This document shows positions 49,178 to 58,154 of a stretch of DNA of 64,000 nt, one piece after another. The DNA is taken from NCBI RefSeq assembly GCF_030552895.1, contig NZ_CP130649.1, positions 2,976,001-3,040,000 on the forward strand. Reading direction: 5' to 3'. Made by a program: the position numbers and the translations under genes. Each line of letters opens with the position of its first letter. The first letter of the stretch is position 1. The notes beneath the pieces were generated by a model that had not been told where the DNA came from, made no database searches, and was given only the letters and a program-made list of their open reading frames with translations. This DNA comes from Tatumella ptyseos (GTDB lineage Bacteria > Pseudomonadota > Gammaproteobacteria > Enterobacterales > Enterobacteriaceae).

Positions 49178-50365
49178 TTACGAAGAGAGCGTTTGTAACG
49201 CGCGGGCGATACGAATGGCAGCCTCACCGGCAGTCTGTTCGGTCAACATGGAATAAGAAAGACGTAACGCATTCTTTTCCGGATTTTCGGCAAAGAAAAC
49301 ATCACCTGGGACAAACACGACTTTCTCTGCGATACAGGCTTTCAATAAAAGACTCGCATCCATACCTTCTTTCAGGTGACACCATAAAAACATCCCCCCT
49401 TCGGGACGGTTAAAGGTAATCGCATCACCGAGGTGTTTCTGTAAAGCCTCGATCAACCAATCACGGCGCTGTCTATACGTTTCTGTCAATAAAGCGATAC
49501 GCTCATCGATCCGTCCCGATGCGATATAACGTGCAGCAATATGTTGATTTAGCGTAGAAGTGTGCAGATCTAATGCCTGTTTCGCGACAGTAATCGCCAT
49601 GAGGAATTTTTTAGGTAGCGCTAGCCAACCTAAACGTAAACCCGGGGAGAAAATTTTCGAAAAACTCGACATGTAACAGACGTTATGATCTTCTCCATAT
49701 AACTGCTGGGCCAGTGAGAAGAAGGTTTCACGGCGTTGTTCGGTAAAGGCTAGATGCCCATAAGGATCATCTTCAACAATTACGACCTGGTAACGATGGG
49801 CTAACTTAACAATTTCAGCCCGCTGTGCATTTTCAATAATACGCCCAGTCGGGTTAGCAAAGGTTGGGATCAAGTAAAGCATCTTTACTCCCCCCGCGGC
49901 TAAGCGAGATTCCAATGCACCAAGATCAATCTCTTCACCTTGGTAAGCCAGCTCTTCGATCACCGCCTCGGTATAGTCAAATAACTGTAAGGCGGCTAAA
50001 TAGGTAGGACGCTCCACTAATACTACGTCGTCTTTCTCCAAGAAAACGCGATTAAGGAGGTCAATACCCTGTTGAGAGCCATTAGTGACCAGCACTTGGT
50101 TAGGATCAAGCTGTAGACCAAAATGCTGGACCCAATTAGCAATACTTTGGCGCAGCGGCCATTCACCTTCAGTTACCGAGTACTGAAAAACATCGCGATG
50201 ATCTTCAGCGAGTAACTGCTGGAGTACGTTATCAATACCCTCAACGTCAATCATATCTGTGGCAGGGATACCGCCTGCTAAGGAGATAAACCCAGGTTCT
50301 TTACTAAATTTAAGCAATTCTCTAACCGGTGAAGAATGTATCGCTGCGGATTTCTTGGAAAGCAT
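49178..50365 (-). CDS. PLP-dependent class I aminotransferase (2-aminoadipate type)
   Basis: Fold-type I aminotransferase of 395 residues related to LysN/2-aminoadipate transaminases and to the catalytic domains of MocR regulators, but with no DNA-binding domain. [13 protein letters not shown] opens the domain; [11 protein letters not shown] binds PLP phosphate, PTFANPTG and VEDDPYGHL (Asp to the PLP nitrogen) follow, and the PLP lysine is in [25 protein letters not shown] holds the substrate carboxylate Arg. It is divergent from the GntR gene across a 363-bp spacer, so the two may be functionally linked. Substrate is unknown. Confidence 0.82.
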   Translation of the reverse strand: MLSKKSAAIHSSPVRELLKFSKEPGFISLAGGIPATDMIDVEGIDNVLQQLLAEDHRDVFQYSVTEGEWPLRQSIANWVQHFGLQLDPNQVLVTNGSQQGIDLLNRVFLEKDDVVLVERPTYLAALQLFDYTEAVIEELAYQGEEIDLGALESRLAAGGVKMLYLIPTFANPTGRIIENAQRAEIVKLAHRYQVVIVEDDPYGHLAFTEQRRETFFSLAQQLYGEDHNVCYMSSFSKIFSPGLRLGWLALPKKFLMAITVAKQALDLHTSTLNQHIAARYIASGRIDERIALLTETYRQRRDWLIEALQKHLGDAITFNRPEGGMFLWCHLKEGMDASLLLKACIAEKVVFVPGDVFFAENPEKNALRLSYSMLTEQTAGEAAIRIARALQTLSS

Positions 50366-50728
50366 GCGTTAACCTGTCGCCCTTTATGTGATAAACGTTG
50401 ATAAGATTTTCTCAACCTTAGCAAAATAACAGCCTGGAGTCATGAACTACTCGTGGCACAGTAAGATAAAAATAATCCGACTTTTCAACACCAGAATTAC
50501 CGGTAAACTTTGGGTAAATTCCCGCTAAGAATTAGTGATAAAATATATTCAGAAGTAGAATCATAATAATTAAAACCATATTAATTAATTATCTGTAAAA
50601 CATTAATAATAAAATATAAAAGTTAATTATTTAAAAAATACCCAACTCCCTTCATTAGTTTTCTTTAAAAGGTTTCGGATTTATGTTATAAATAAAATTC
50701 GTAACGGATTATTTACATAGAGATTTCT
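50366..50728. other. AT-rich intergenic region between aminotransferase and gntR
   Basis: A 363-bp spacer between divergent genes, much richer in A and T than its surroundings. No open frame, RNA or terminator was recognised. A short dyad-like TTTATGTTATAAATAAA (50680-50696) lies about 35 bp before the GntR start and could hold its promoter or operator. Confidence 0.5.
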
Positions 50729-51448
50729 ATGATTACCCACACTGTTATTTTTGCTCCAATTGGAGAAGCGAGTAGAACAGAGCAAATCACCCAAAGACTC
50801 TCTAACGCAATTATTTCTGGTTTATTAGAAAAAGGGGAGCAATTACCTAATGAATCGGAATTAGCACGAATGATGGGAGTTTCACATATTACTATCAGGG
50901 ACGCACTCAATACCCTTCGAAGTAAATCCTTGATCCATACTATTCGTGGTCGTAATGGTGGAAGTTTTATAAGTGATAACGTTGAAAGTTATGTGAAACA
51001 TTTTCACCCCTTTAATAATATCAGTTCAGATTATTTATCTGACCTAGGGGAAATGCAAAGCGCGATCATTGTTCATAGTACGCGTCTATCCGCACAGCGC
51101 ATGACTGATGATGACATAGGTAAATTAGGCGAACTTATTCTCGCGCTAGAAAAAGCTGACACTCCACAGCGTAAAGCCCAGTCTGATATGCGTTGCCTAC
51201 TCACCTTAGCAGCCAACTCCCAATCGGCAAGGCTTGCTGCCCAAGAACTGATCATTTTAACGGAGTGGGCACCGCTTATCTCTATTCTTTATCAAGAGGA
51301 TAAGTTTCATACCGAGAGTACTGCTCATTTTCATCAATTGTTCGCTGCCTTACAGAATAAAGATGAATCCTTAGCGGTAACCCAATCCTACATATTAATA
51401 GAATTTTTCGTTTCCTCATTAATAAACTATAAAATTAATTTTATCTAA
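50729..51448 (+). CDS. GntR-family transcriptional regulator (FadR-like)
   Basis: DNA-binding regulator of 239 residues. The winged helix (about 15-85) has EQITQRLSNAIISGLLEKGEQLPNE-type architecture with SHITIRDALNTLRSKSLI as recognition region and RGRNGGSFI as wing. The C-terminal helical part (about 100-235) fits an FCD ligand-binding domain, although the metal-binding His set is not obvious. Codon use is AT-rich. It precedes the Cache gene by 33 bp and probably controls the transport genes downstream; the effector is unknown. Confidence 0.8.
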   Translation: MITHTVIFAPIGEASRTEQITQRLSNAIISGLLEKGEQLPNESELARMMGVSHITIRDALNTLRSKSLIHTIRGRNGGSFISDNVESYVKHFHPFNNISSDYLSDLGEMQSAIIVHSTRLSAQRMTDDDIGKLGELILALEKADTPQRKAQSDMRCLLTLAANSQSARLAAQELIILTEWAPLISILYQEDKFHTESTAHFHQLFAALQNKDESLAVTQSYILIEFFVSSLINYKINFI

Positions 51449-51481
51449 ACATTACTCAATTTCAGGATGAAGTGAGAAAGC

Positions 51482-52183
51482 ATGCCATTAGGGAAAATAA
51501 AACAGGTCTCTGAAGAATCATTTTCATTAATTGAAAAAATAACCCAAGAATTCTCAATGACTATTAGCCAAATGATTTCAGATACCAAGAAATCCGCTGA
51601 TATTAATTTAAAACTAGAGAGCAGAATAAAGGATAATATATTATTACTTGCCGAGAAATTATTAAGTCAACACCCGTTATTTTCTGGTGCTGGTTTCGCG
51701 CTATATAATGAATCCACCGTAAGCCCGTGGCAACTTGCTTGGCTATACCGGCCGCAACATCCTCGAATGGTAAGTAAGTTCTGCCTAAATAAGGCTTCGC
51801 AACCCTTAGTCGATTATCAAACATTTTCGTGGTTTGCAAAGGTAAGCGATAAAGGCTATTTACATGGCCCCTATGTCGACTACGTCTGTAACTCTACCTA
51901 TACCTTAACCTATATTTTCCCGGTCTATTTTGAAAGGCGTTTAATTGGGGTCGCGGCAACGGATGTGATGGTTGGCCAATTAGAGCAAATCCTACGTGAA
52001 TCGCTGGCCAATGATCCCCTCCCTATCATTATGACGACAACCTCAGGACGTGTACTTTTTTCCACGCATCCTCGCTTTCGAGTGGGGACACTCCAAACCT
52101 CTCATTCCTTAACGGCTCATTTTCAAAGCCAATACTTTACATTATGGAGCGAAGGCTGTGAGGGTGGTGCAGTTCCGCCCTAA
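51482..52183 (+). CDS. Soluble Cache-domain protein of unknown function
   Basis: A 233-residue protein with no signal peptide and no membrane helix. A predicted helical N terminus (about 1-60) precedes a PDC/Cache-like sensor fold: WQLAWLYRP, YTLTYIFPVYFERRLIGVAATDVMVGQLEQIL and MTTTSGRVLFSTHPRF are typical of these ligand pockets. Cache domains are usually extracytoplasmic parts of receptors; here the domain stands alone in the cytoplasm. It follows the GntR gene closely and may sense the same compound. No enzyme motif was seen. Confidence 0.6.
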   Translation: MPLGKIKQVSEESFSLIEKITQEFSMTISQMISDTKKSADINLKLESRIKDNILLLAEKLLSQHPLFSGAGFALYNESTVSPWQLAWLYRPQHPRMVSKFCLNKASQPLVDYQTFSWFAKVSDKGYLHGPYVDYVCNSTYTLTYIFPVYFERRLIGVAATDVMVGQLEQILRESLANDPLPIIMTTTSGRVLFSTHPRFRVGTLQTSHSLTAHFQSQYFTLWSEGCEGGAVPP

Positions 52184-52209
52184 ATCAGTGCATTAACGGA
52201 TGACGATAA

Positions 52210-52241
52210 GGTAGCGATCCGGCAATGAGGTTATCGCTACC
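52210..52241. repeat. Inverted repeat upstream of the symporter gene
   Basis: GGTAGCGAT (52210-52218) pairs with ATCGCTACC (52233-52241) around a 14-base loop, with overlapping GATAA/TTATC pairs. It lies between the Cache and symporter genes. It could be a terminator without a T-run or an operator. Confidence 0.35.
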
Positions 52242-52316
52242 GAGATGTAACTTTTGGCCCAGTAATTGCTTAATTGAAACATAAGTTTTTCAGTTACGTC
52301 GAAAAGGGCTGCGGCT

Positions 52317-53621
52317 ATGACACACACTCTCTCCAAGATACGCCACTCTATCTTTATCCAAGTACTTATCGCGTTGGTCATTGGTACCGCACTAGGATGC
52401 CTGTATCCAGCCATTGCGGATTCGCTAAAACCCTTGGGCGATAGCTTTATCAAACTGATTAAAATGGTGACCGCGCCCCTAGTGTTTGTGATCATCGTCC
52501 AGGGCATCTCCTCCCATAGCGAACTGAAACAGGTCGGACGTATTGTCGGTAAGACCTTACTTTACTTCGAAATCATCACCTTACTGGCTCTAGTCCTAGG
52601 GTTAGTCGGGGCACAGATCACCCATATCGGGCAAGGTATCCATCTTTCAAAGATGGCGATGCCGGCAACGGATAAACTGAGTCACCTTTCATCACTGCAG
52701 AGCTTTGGGGATTTCTTCTTAAACCTGATTCCAGATACCTTTATTGGTGCTTTCGCACGCGGGGACACCTTACAAGTATTGCTAATCTCTATTCTCTTTG
52801 GTGTCTCGCTCAATATTAGCGGCGAAGCAGGTAGACCCGTCATCACACTTATCAATAGCCTCAGCCATATCCTTTTTCGATTAATGGCAATACTGGTGAA
52901 AGTGGCTCCGCTTGGCGTACTCGGCGCGGTGGCATATATGGTGGGTCACTATGGCGTACACTCATTAACCAGCCTACTCGGTTTTCTCTTCCTCTATACC
53001 GGTATCTGTGCCCTATTTGTCGTCGTTGTATTGGGTGGCATTACACGACTGACCGGTATTAGCTTTATCGCGCTACTGCGCTATTTACGTGAAGAATTAA
53101 CGATTGTCTTGGGGACCACCGCTTCCGATGTGGTGTTACCTCAGTTAATGAAAAAATTAGAATTTCTAGGGATAAGTAAATCGACCGTTGGTTTAGTGAT
53201 CCCAACGGGCTATTCCTTCAACCTTGATGGGTTTTCCATTTATCTCACCCTTGCGGTAGTGTTTATCGCGAATGCCACGGGTATTCACCTCGGCTGGAGC
53301 GAAATTGCCTTAATTTTGGGTGTGGCTGTCTTTACGTCGAAAGGTGCACACGGCGTTCCTGGAGCAGCGATTGTCATTCTTGCCGCGACGCTTTCAGCCA
53401 TTCCTTCTCTACCACTAGCGGCCTTAGCTTTTCTTTTGCCTATTGATTGGTTGATTGGTATTCCCCGCGCGTTAACCAATGTCTTGGGTAACTGCGTCGC
53501 TACATTAGTCATTGCAAAGTGGGAAAACGATCTGGATTTGACTCGAGCTCGTCAGGTCCTTAACCAAAGTATTCCTTATGAAAAGGTAAATAAAAAGAGC
53601 ACATTGGTCACTGAACAATAA
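52317..53621 (+). CDS. Dicarboxylate/amino acid:cation symporter (DAACS family)
   Basis: Inner-membrane carrier of the DctA/GltP family, 434 residues. Signatures are IKLIKMVTAPLVFVIIVQGI near the N terminus, the TTASDVVLPQLMKKLE hairpin (HP1), IPTGYSFNLDGFSIYLTLA (TM7) and TSKGAHGVPGAAIVILAATL (HP2). Substrate is a dicarboxylate or acidic amino acid by family; sequence alone does not decide. It follows the GntR-Cache pair. Confidence 0.88.
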   Translation: MTHTLSKIRHSIFIQVLIALVIGTALGCLYPAIADSLKPLGDSFIKLIKMVTAPLVFVIIVQGISSHSELKQVGRIVGKTLLYFEIITLLALVLGLVGAQITHIGQGIHLSKMAMPATDKLSHLSSLQSFGDFFLNLIPDTFIGAFARGDTLQVLLISILFGVSLNISGEAGRPVITLINSLSHILFRLMAILVKVAPLGVLGAVAYMVGHYGVHSLTSLLGFLFLYTGICALFVVVVLGGITRLTGISFIALLRYLREELTIVLGTTASDVVLPQLMKKLEFLGISKSTVGLVIPTGYSFNLDGFSIYLTLAVVFIANATGIHLGWSEIALILGVAVFTSKGAHGVPGAAIVILAATLSAIPSLPLAALAFLLPIDWLIGIPRALTNVLGNCVATLVIAKWENDLDLTRARQVLNQSIPYEKVNKKSTLVTEQ

Positions 53622-53667
53622 AAGTTAACTACACTTTTTAAACAATATCCCTGTTTAAGGAGTGATC

Positions 53668-54774
53668 GTGAAACCTTTCTATCTTCTTACCGCTGTGTTA
53701 TTCACAGCGGTTTTTTCATCTCAGAGCGAGGCGGCTTCCGAAGTTATCGCAAAAATTAACCCTCCCTACCCCGACCTCTCTGGGATAGCAGTCAATCAGG
53801 AGAACCGTATATTTTTAGGTTTTCCTCGGCACTCTGGTGATCACCACTCTCCAGCACTGATGGAACTTAAACAAGGTCAACTCACCCCTTATCCCAATAA
53901 AACGTTCGGACTCCCCCAAAAAAATCTCACTGATTGGTTAGTATCACCTCATGGCTTGTACGTGGATAAAAACGATACACTTTGGGTACTCGATGATGGG
54001 AAAATTCAGGGTAAATCGACCATACCCGTTGGTGCTGCAAAAGTGGTCGCGATTGACACTCACACGAACAAAGTCTTAAAGACGATTGTCATTACCCCAC
54101 CCGTGCTTAACTCAAGCTCACACTACAACGATTTACGGGTTGATCTCTCGCACGGTAAAGCCGGCACCATTTATATTGCTAACTCAGGTTTTGCACAGCG
54201 TTATTCTCTTATTGTTATTGATGTCGCCAGCGGTAAACAACGGGAAGTCTTAATCAACCACCCCTCGACTTCACCTGATCCAGGTTTTATGGCCTTTATC
54301 GAGAATAAGCCTGTCGTCTTTAATGCCGATAATCCTAAATTACCGCAGGGAGGAATTGATGGTGTTGCCCTATCTCCCGACCAAAGTAAGTTTTATTGGA
54401 CTGCACTGAGCGGACGTAAGCTATTTAGCCTGCCAACCGCGCAACTCAGTGATTTTTCTGTCCCTGAAGCAACCTTGGAAAAATCAGTACATTTCGAAGG
54501 TGAGCATCCTGCCAATGACGGCATGGCAGAAGATGAAAAAGGGAATCTTTACTTCGGTGCCTTTGAACAGCAATCGTTAGTAAAGCGCGATCCCAACGGT
54601 CAATTTCATTTACTTGATCACAATGTTCACGATTTTGGCTGGCCAGATGCTTTAGCTTACCGTAATGGTTATTTGTACACCACGTTAGGCCAATGGAATC
54701 GTACTCCTGACTTGAACGATAACCACGACCTTCGTCAACGACCTTTCTTAGTGATTCGTACGTCGACGGAGTAA
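53668..54774 (+). CDS. Secreted Yellow/MRJP-like beta-propeller protein
   Basis: Periplasmic protein of 368 residues with a Sec signal (cleavage near SEA-ASEV). Repeated blade-like segments (VDKNDTLWVLDDGK, AGTIYIANSG, IDGVALSPDQSKFYWTALSGRKLF, NDGMAEDEKGNLYFGAFEQ, GWPDALAYRNGYLYTTLGQ) match the Yellow/major royal jelly family, relatives of SMP-30-type lactonases. Two GTG codons compete; AAGGAG overlaps the first (53662) and is 5 nt from the second, so 53668 is used. It lies 46 bp after the symporter gene and 57 bp before the GntP permease. A lactonase-like role is inference. Confidence 0.75.
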   Translation: MKPFYLLTAVLFTAVFSSQSEAASEVIAKINPPYPDLSGIAVNQENRIFLGFPRHSGDHHSPALMELKQGQLTPYPNKTFGLPQKNLTDWLVSPHGLYVDKNDTLWVLDDGKIQGKSTIPVGAAKVVAIDTHTNKVLKTIVITPPVLNSSSHYNDLRVDLSHGKAGTIYIANSGFAQRYSLIVIDVASGKQREVLINHPSTSPDPGFMAFIENKPVVFNADNPKLPQGGIDGVALSPDQSKFYWTALSGRKLFSLPTAQLSDFSVPEATLEKSVHFEGEHPANDGMAEDEKGNLYFGAFEQQSLVKRDPNGQFHLLDHNVHDFGWPDALAYRNGYLYTTLGQWNRTPDLNDNHDLRQRPFLVIRTSTE

Positions 54775-54831
54775 TAGCGCGCTGAGCGGCCCTTCTACTC
54801 ATGCGTGTTTCTTAATTATTTGGAGAAATTG

Positions 54832-56181
54832 ATGAGTAGTGATGGCGAAATTTTACTCGCAGGCATCGCCGCCTTAGTCGCGATTATTTTTTTCGTGGCC
54901 TACGCCAAGTTACCGCCCTTCTTAGCTATTTTTGTGGGGGCGGTGATTGCCGGCATGGTGGCACAGGTGCCAGCCGAAGCAATAGCCAAGAGTTTTTCTA
55001 AAAGTGCTGGCAGTGTGTTAGGTGAAAGTGGATATGTTATTGCCATGGGGGCGATGTTAGGCAGTATTATGACGAAAACCGGTGCGGCCGATCGACTCGC
55101 AGAGTTTATCATTGCTCGCACAACCGCTCGTTATTTACCTTGGGTGATGGCCCTGACTGCCATGGTGATTGGTCTACCGCTTTTTTTCGAAGTTGGACTG
55201 GTACTTATGTTGCCACTTATCGCTACCGTAAGTGCACGTTCAGGGCAACCGTTGTTACGCATTGCTGTACCGGTACTCGCAGGACTGACGGCATTACATG
55301 CCCTAGTACCGCCTCACCCTGGCCCCATTATCGCTATCACAACGTTGCATGCGGATATGGGACTGACATTGCTTCTCGGGTTGATTATTGCCGTGCCAGC
55401 GGTGATCTTCGCAGGGCCACTTTACGGAAAGTGGTTAAGTCGAAAAGCCAGTTTAGCGACTGTCACCCAACTCGCAACACTGCCTGAACCTGTTGCAGGT
55501 ATTCGCCCGCCCTCACTTCTTCTCACCATTACTATTATCTTACTCCCTGCAATATTGATGCTACTACGCAGTATTTCGCTCTATATCCTACAAAGCGACA
55601 GCTCACCCGTCCACTTTCTCGATTTTATCGGTGAACCCTTAGTTGCGCTGACGCTTACCGTACTCCTGGCCATTTTCACACTCAGCTGGCGCAGTGGAAT
55701 GGATAAAAAAAACGTTGGGGAGACACTCACGGCCAGTATTGCGCCGGTTGCGGTACTGCTACTTACTATTGGCGCGGGGGGCGGGTTAAAGGGAGTTTTA
55801 GTCGAGGCCGGTATCAGTCAAAGTATTAGCCACTTTGCCTCACAGACCCACGCACCATTACTACTTCTTGCTTGGGGCATTGCAGTAATGATTCGCCAAG
55901 CCACTGGCTCTGCAACGGTTGCGACCACTACAACAGCAGGCATTATGGCGGCAAGCTTCCAACTTTTACCCCCTTTAGAAAGTAGCCTAATCGCTTTGGC
56001 TATTGGGGCAGGCTCAGTCTTCTTCTGCCATATCAATGATGCGGCCTACTGGATGATAAAATCGTTCTTCGGCTTAACGCTCAAACAAACACTATGGATA
56101 TGGTCAGTGCTACAAACGATTGTGTCGGTAGTCGGCCTGGTTATGGCGAGCATCTTATGGAAGATCCTTGTCTCGTCTTAA
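54832..56181 (+). CDS. GntP-family gluconate/sugar-acid permease
   Basis: Inner-membrane proton symporter of 449 residues with about twelve or more hydrophobic segments. It matches the GntP/GntT family in LGSIMTKTGAADRLAEFI, GLPLFFEVGLVLMLPL, HALVPPHPGPIIAI, and RQATGSATVATTTTAGI, and has FCHINDAAYWMIKSFF near the end. The ATG at 54832 follows GGAG by 6 nt; an upstream GTG extension is not supported. Substrate may be gluconate or another sugar acid released by the adjacent propeller protein. Confidence 0.88.
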   Translation: MSSDGEILLAGIAALVAIIFFVAYAKLPPFLAIFVGAVIAGMVAQVPAEAIAKSFSKSAGSVLGESGYVIAMGAMLGSIMTKTGAADRLAEFIIARTTARYLPWVMALTAMVIGLPLFFEVGLVLMLPLIATVSARSGQPLLRIAVPVLAGLTALHALVPPHPGPIIAITTLHADMGLTLLLGLIIAVPAVIFAGPLYGKWLSRKASLATVTQLATLPEPVAGIRPPSLLLTITIILLPAILMLLRSISLYILQSDSSPVHFLDFIGEPLVALTLTVLLAIFTLSWRSGMDKKNVGETLTASIAPVAVLLLTIGAGGGLKGVLVEAGISQSISHFASQTHAPLLLLAWGIAVMIRQATGSATVATTTTAGIMAASFQLLPPLESSLIALAIGAGSVFFCHINDAAYWMIKSFFGLTLKQTLWIWSVLQTIVSVVGLVMASILWKILVSS

Positions 56182-56189
56182 TGTTCGAA

Positions 56190-56240
56190 TTGAAAACGCT
56201 ACCCAAATAAGGTCCCTACTTTAGGACCAACCGTTTTCAA
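56190..56240. repeat. Nested inverted repeats after the GntP permease
   Basis: An outer pair, TTGAAAACG (56190-56198) and CGTTTTCAA (56232-56240), encloses an inner pair, GGTCC (56211-56215) and GGACC (56224-56228). The order suggests a two-stem RNA structure or an extended operator. It lies just upstream of a normal terminator. Confidence 0.4.
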
Positions 56241-56252
56241 GTATTCACCACT

Positions 56253-56280
56253 AAAAGAGCCTTCGACGACGGCTCTTTTT
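56253..56280 (+). terminator. Terminator after the GntP permease gene
   Basis: AAAAGAGCC pairs with GGCTCTTTT around a 9-base loop and ends in a T-run, 71 bp after the permease stop. Confidence 0.88.
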
Positions 56281-56466
56281 CATAACGTTCGAACGGATTA
56301 GCGTCTGCCGTAGTCAACCGCCCCGGACAAATCTCTTTTACAACTGACCTTCTCATCGCCAAATTAAACAAAAAAGAAACATTCAAACACAATAAACAAA
56401 CAAATATATAAAACTATTAACAGAATTGCTTTACGATTGCGCCCTTTTAAAATTTGGCAACGAAAA

Positions 56467-57888
56467 ATGAATATCAGTAGAAGAAAACTTATCCTAGGTA
56501 GTGGGGCGATTTGCGCAGCAGGAATTGGTGCAAGTGTTTTAGGTCCAATGATGGCAAGAGAAGGTCGTTTAGTACCAGGTAAACCGAGATATGGCTTTAT
56601 TAATGGTACCGAAGGCCCGCTACCTCAAAGCGCCGATGCCGTGATTATCGGTGCGGGAATTTTAGGGATAATGACCGCTATTGATCTGGCTGAGAAAGGA
56701 TTGTCAGTTGTTATCGTTGAAAAAGGGAACATCGCCGGTGAGCAATCCTCGCGATTTTATGGCCAATTGATGACCTATAAGATGGAAGGAGAGACCTTTA
56801 TGCTCCACCATCTTGGAAAAGAACATTGGCGAGGAATGAATAAAAAAATTGCTATGGATACTAGCTATCGTACTCAAGGCCGGGTTGAGGTACCGCTGAG
56901 TGACGAAGATCTGCAGAATGTAAGAGCCTGGATTGATGATAAAAAAGAGCAAGTAAGTAGTGCTATCCCCTTAAATACGCGAATAATTCAGGGTGAAGAA
57001 CTCAAAAATCGTTTAAAAGGGGCAACCTCAAACTGGACCATTGCAGGGTTTGAAGAGGACTCTGGAAGTTTAGACCCAGAAATTGCGGCGTTCAGAATGG
57101 CCGACTATGCAAAGAAAATTGGCGTAAAAATTTATACCCAGTGCGCAGCAAGAGGTATTGAAAAACAAGGGGGCGCGGTATCGGACGTTGTCACGGAAAA
57201 AGGGGCGATTAGAACGACCAGAGCGGTAGTATGTGGCGGTGCATGGTCAAGACTATTTATGCAGAATCTAGACGTCGACCTTGAAACCCTTCCTGCTTAT
57301 CAATCTCAGCAACTCATTACCGGCGGACCGGGCTTACCAGGGGCGAACGTCGCGTTACCAGGGAATATCTTTTTCCGGGAACAAGCGAACGGGACTTATG
57401 CTACCTCTCCAAGGATAGAGGTAATTCCTATCGTCAAAGATTCTTTCATTTATGGTTATAAGTATTTACCACTACTTGCCCCAGAGGATGTCTTTGTTCA
57501 TTTCTCTATCAATGAGCAACTTCTCAACTCTTTTAAGCAAAAAACAAAATGGTCGTTAGATAAACAGTCTCCTTTCGAGTCAAACCGCGACATGGTTGCC
57601 GTAGCAGACGTTAAAGACCTAAATGAATCACTAGCCACTTTGAAAAAAGAATTTCCGGCCTTCAATAATTCAAAACTAATTGATCAATGGAGTGGTGCAA
57701 TGGCTGTTGCCCCCGACGAGTCACCCATTATTTCTGTCGTCAATGAATGTCCAGGCTTAGTCGTCAATACCGCGACAAGTTGGGGGATGACTGAAAGCCC
57801 CGTTTCCTCTTCTATCGCAGCAGATTTGCTCTTAGGAAATACCCCGGTCTTGAACCCCAAAGCTTTTAGCCTGTATAGATTTAGCTAA
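56467..57888 (+). CDS. Tat-exported FAD-dependent oxidoreductase (DAO family)
   Basis: A twin-arginine signal (SRRKLILGS, then a long hydrophobic alanine/glycine segment) at residues 4-28 directs the folded flavoprotein to the periplasm or membrane face. The FAD Rossmann motif GAGILG is at 62-67, with an acidic strand end VIVEKGNIAGEQSSR. DPEIAAFRMADYAKKIGV and the C-terminal TSWGMTESP fit D-amino-acid/amine oxidase-like proteins. It is 473 residues. The ATG at 56467 is chosen because it opens the Tat signal. Codon use is AT-rich compared with the backbone. The substrate is unknown. No cytochrome partner is adjacent. Confidence 0.75.
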   Translation: MNISRRKLILGSGAICAAGIGASVLGPMMAREGRLVPGKPRYGFINGTEGPLPQSADAVIIGAGILGIMTAIDLAEKGLSVVIVEKGNIAGEQSSRFYGQLMTYKMEGETFMLHHLGKEHWRGMNKKIAMDTSYRTQGRVEVPLSDEDLQNVRAWIDDKKEQVSSAIPLNTRIIQGEELKNRLKGATSNWTIAGFEEDSGSLDPEIAAFRMADYAKKIGVKIYTQCAARGIEKQGGAVSDVVTEKGAIRTTRAVVCGGAWSRLFMQNLDVDLETLPAYQSQQLITGGPGLPGANVALPGNIFFREQANGTYATSPRIEVIPIVKDSFIYGYKYLPLLAPEDVFVHFSINEQLLNSFKQKTKWSLDKQSPFESNRDMVAVADVKDLNESLATLKKEFPAFNNSKLIDQWSGAMAVAPDESPIISVVNECPGLVVNTATSWGMTESPVSSSIAADLLLGNTPVLNPKAFSLYRFS

Positions 57889-57911
57889 GCATTCCGTCAC
57901 ACTACCCTTAG

Positions 57912-57939
57912 AGCCTATATCTTCATAGATATAGGCTTT
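57912..57939 (+). terminator. Terminator after the Tat oxidoreductase gene
   Basis: AGCCTATATCT pairs perfectly with AGATATAGGCT around a 4-base loop and is followed by TTT, 23 bp after the stop codon. Confidence 0.75.
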
Positions 57940-58061
57940 ATGACCCCACCTTAAAATGCCTGTTTCCATTACAGTTTCTCTGTGACTACCGTGCCTTACC
58001 CAGCGATATACAGGTAGATAATTAATTAGCGACGGATGCTGTTGCAACCACGTCAATAAAA

Positions 58062-58086
58062 GATAATAATTCTCGTTCTTATTATC
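58062..58086 (+). promoter_or_regulatory. Fur-box-like dyad upstream of the siderophore receptor
   Basis: GATAATAA and TTATTATC form an inverted repeat with a 9-bp spacer, about 70 bp before the receptor start. Each half matches 10-11 of 14 positions of the 7-1-7 Fur consensus TGATAATNATTATCA, so two overlapping Fur sites are plausible. Iron-dependent repression of the receptor is expected. Confidence 0.6.
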
Positions 58087-58154
58087 AATAGATAGAATCC
58101 AGCTTCGGATTCTCTGAGTCACTTGCGCCCTGACTGTTGAGGTAAATAAAAATA

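Noticed and set aside
52193..52507. 104-codon minus-strand frame overlapping the symporter start
   Set aside because: It is antisense to the conserved N terminus of the DAACS carrier and includes the inverted repeat; composition is that of a shadow frame.
57832..58122. 96-codon minus-strand frame between the Tat oxidoreductase and foxR
   Set aside because: It overlaps the 3' end of the oxidoreductase, contains that gene's terminator hairpin and the Fur-like dyad, starts with GTG, and matches no family I know.
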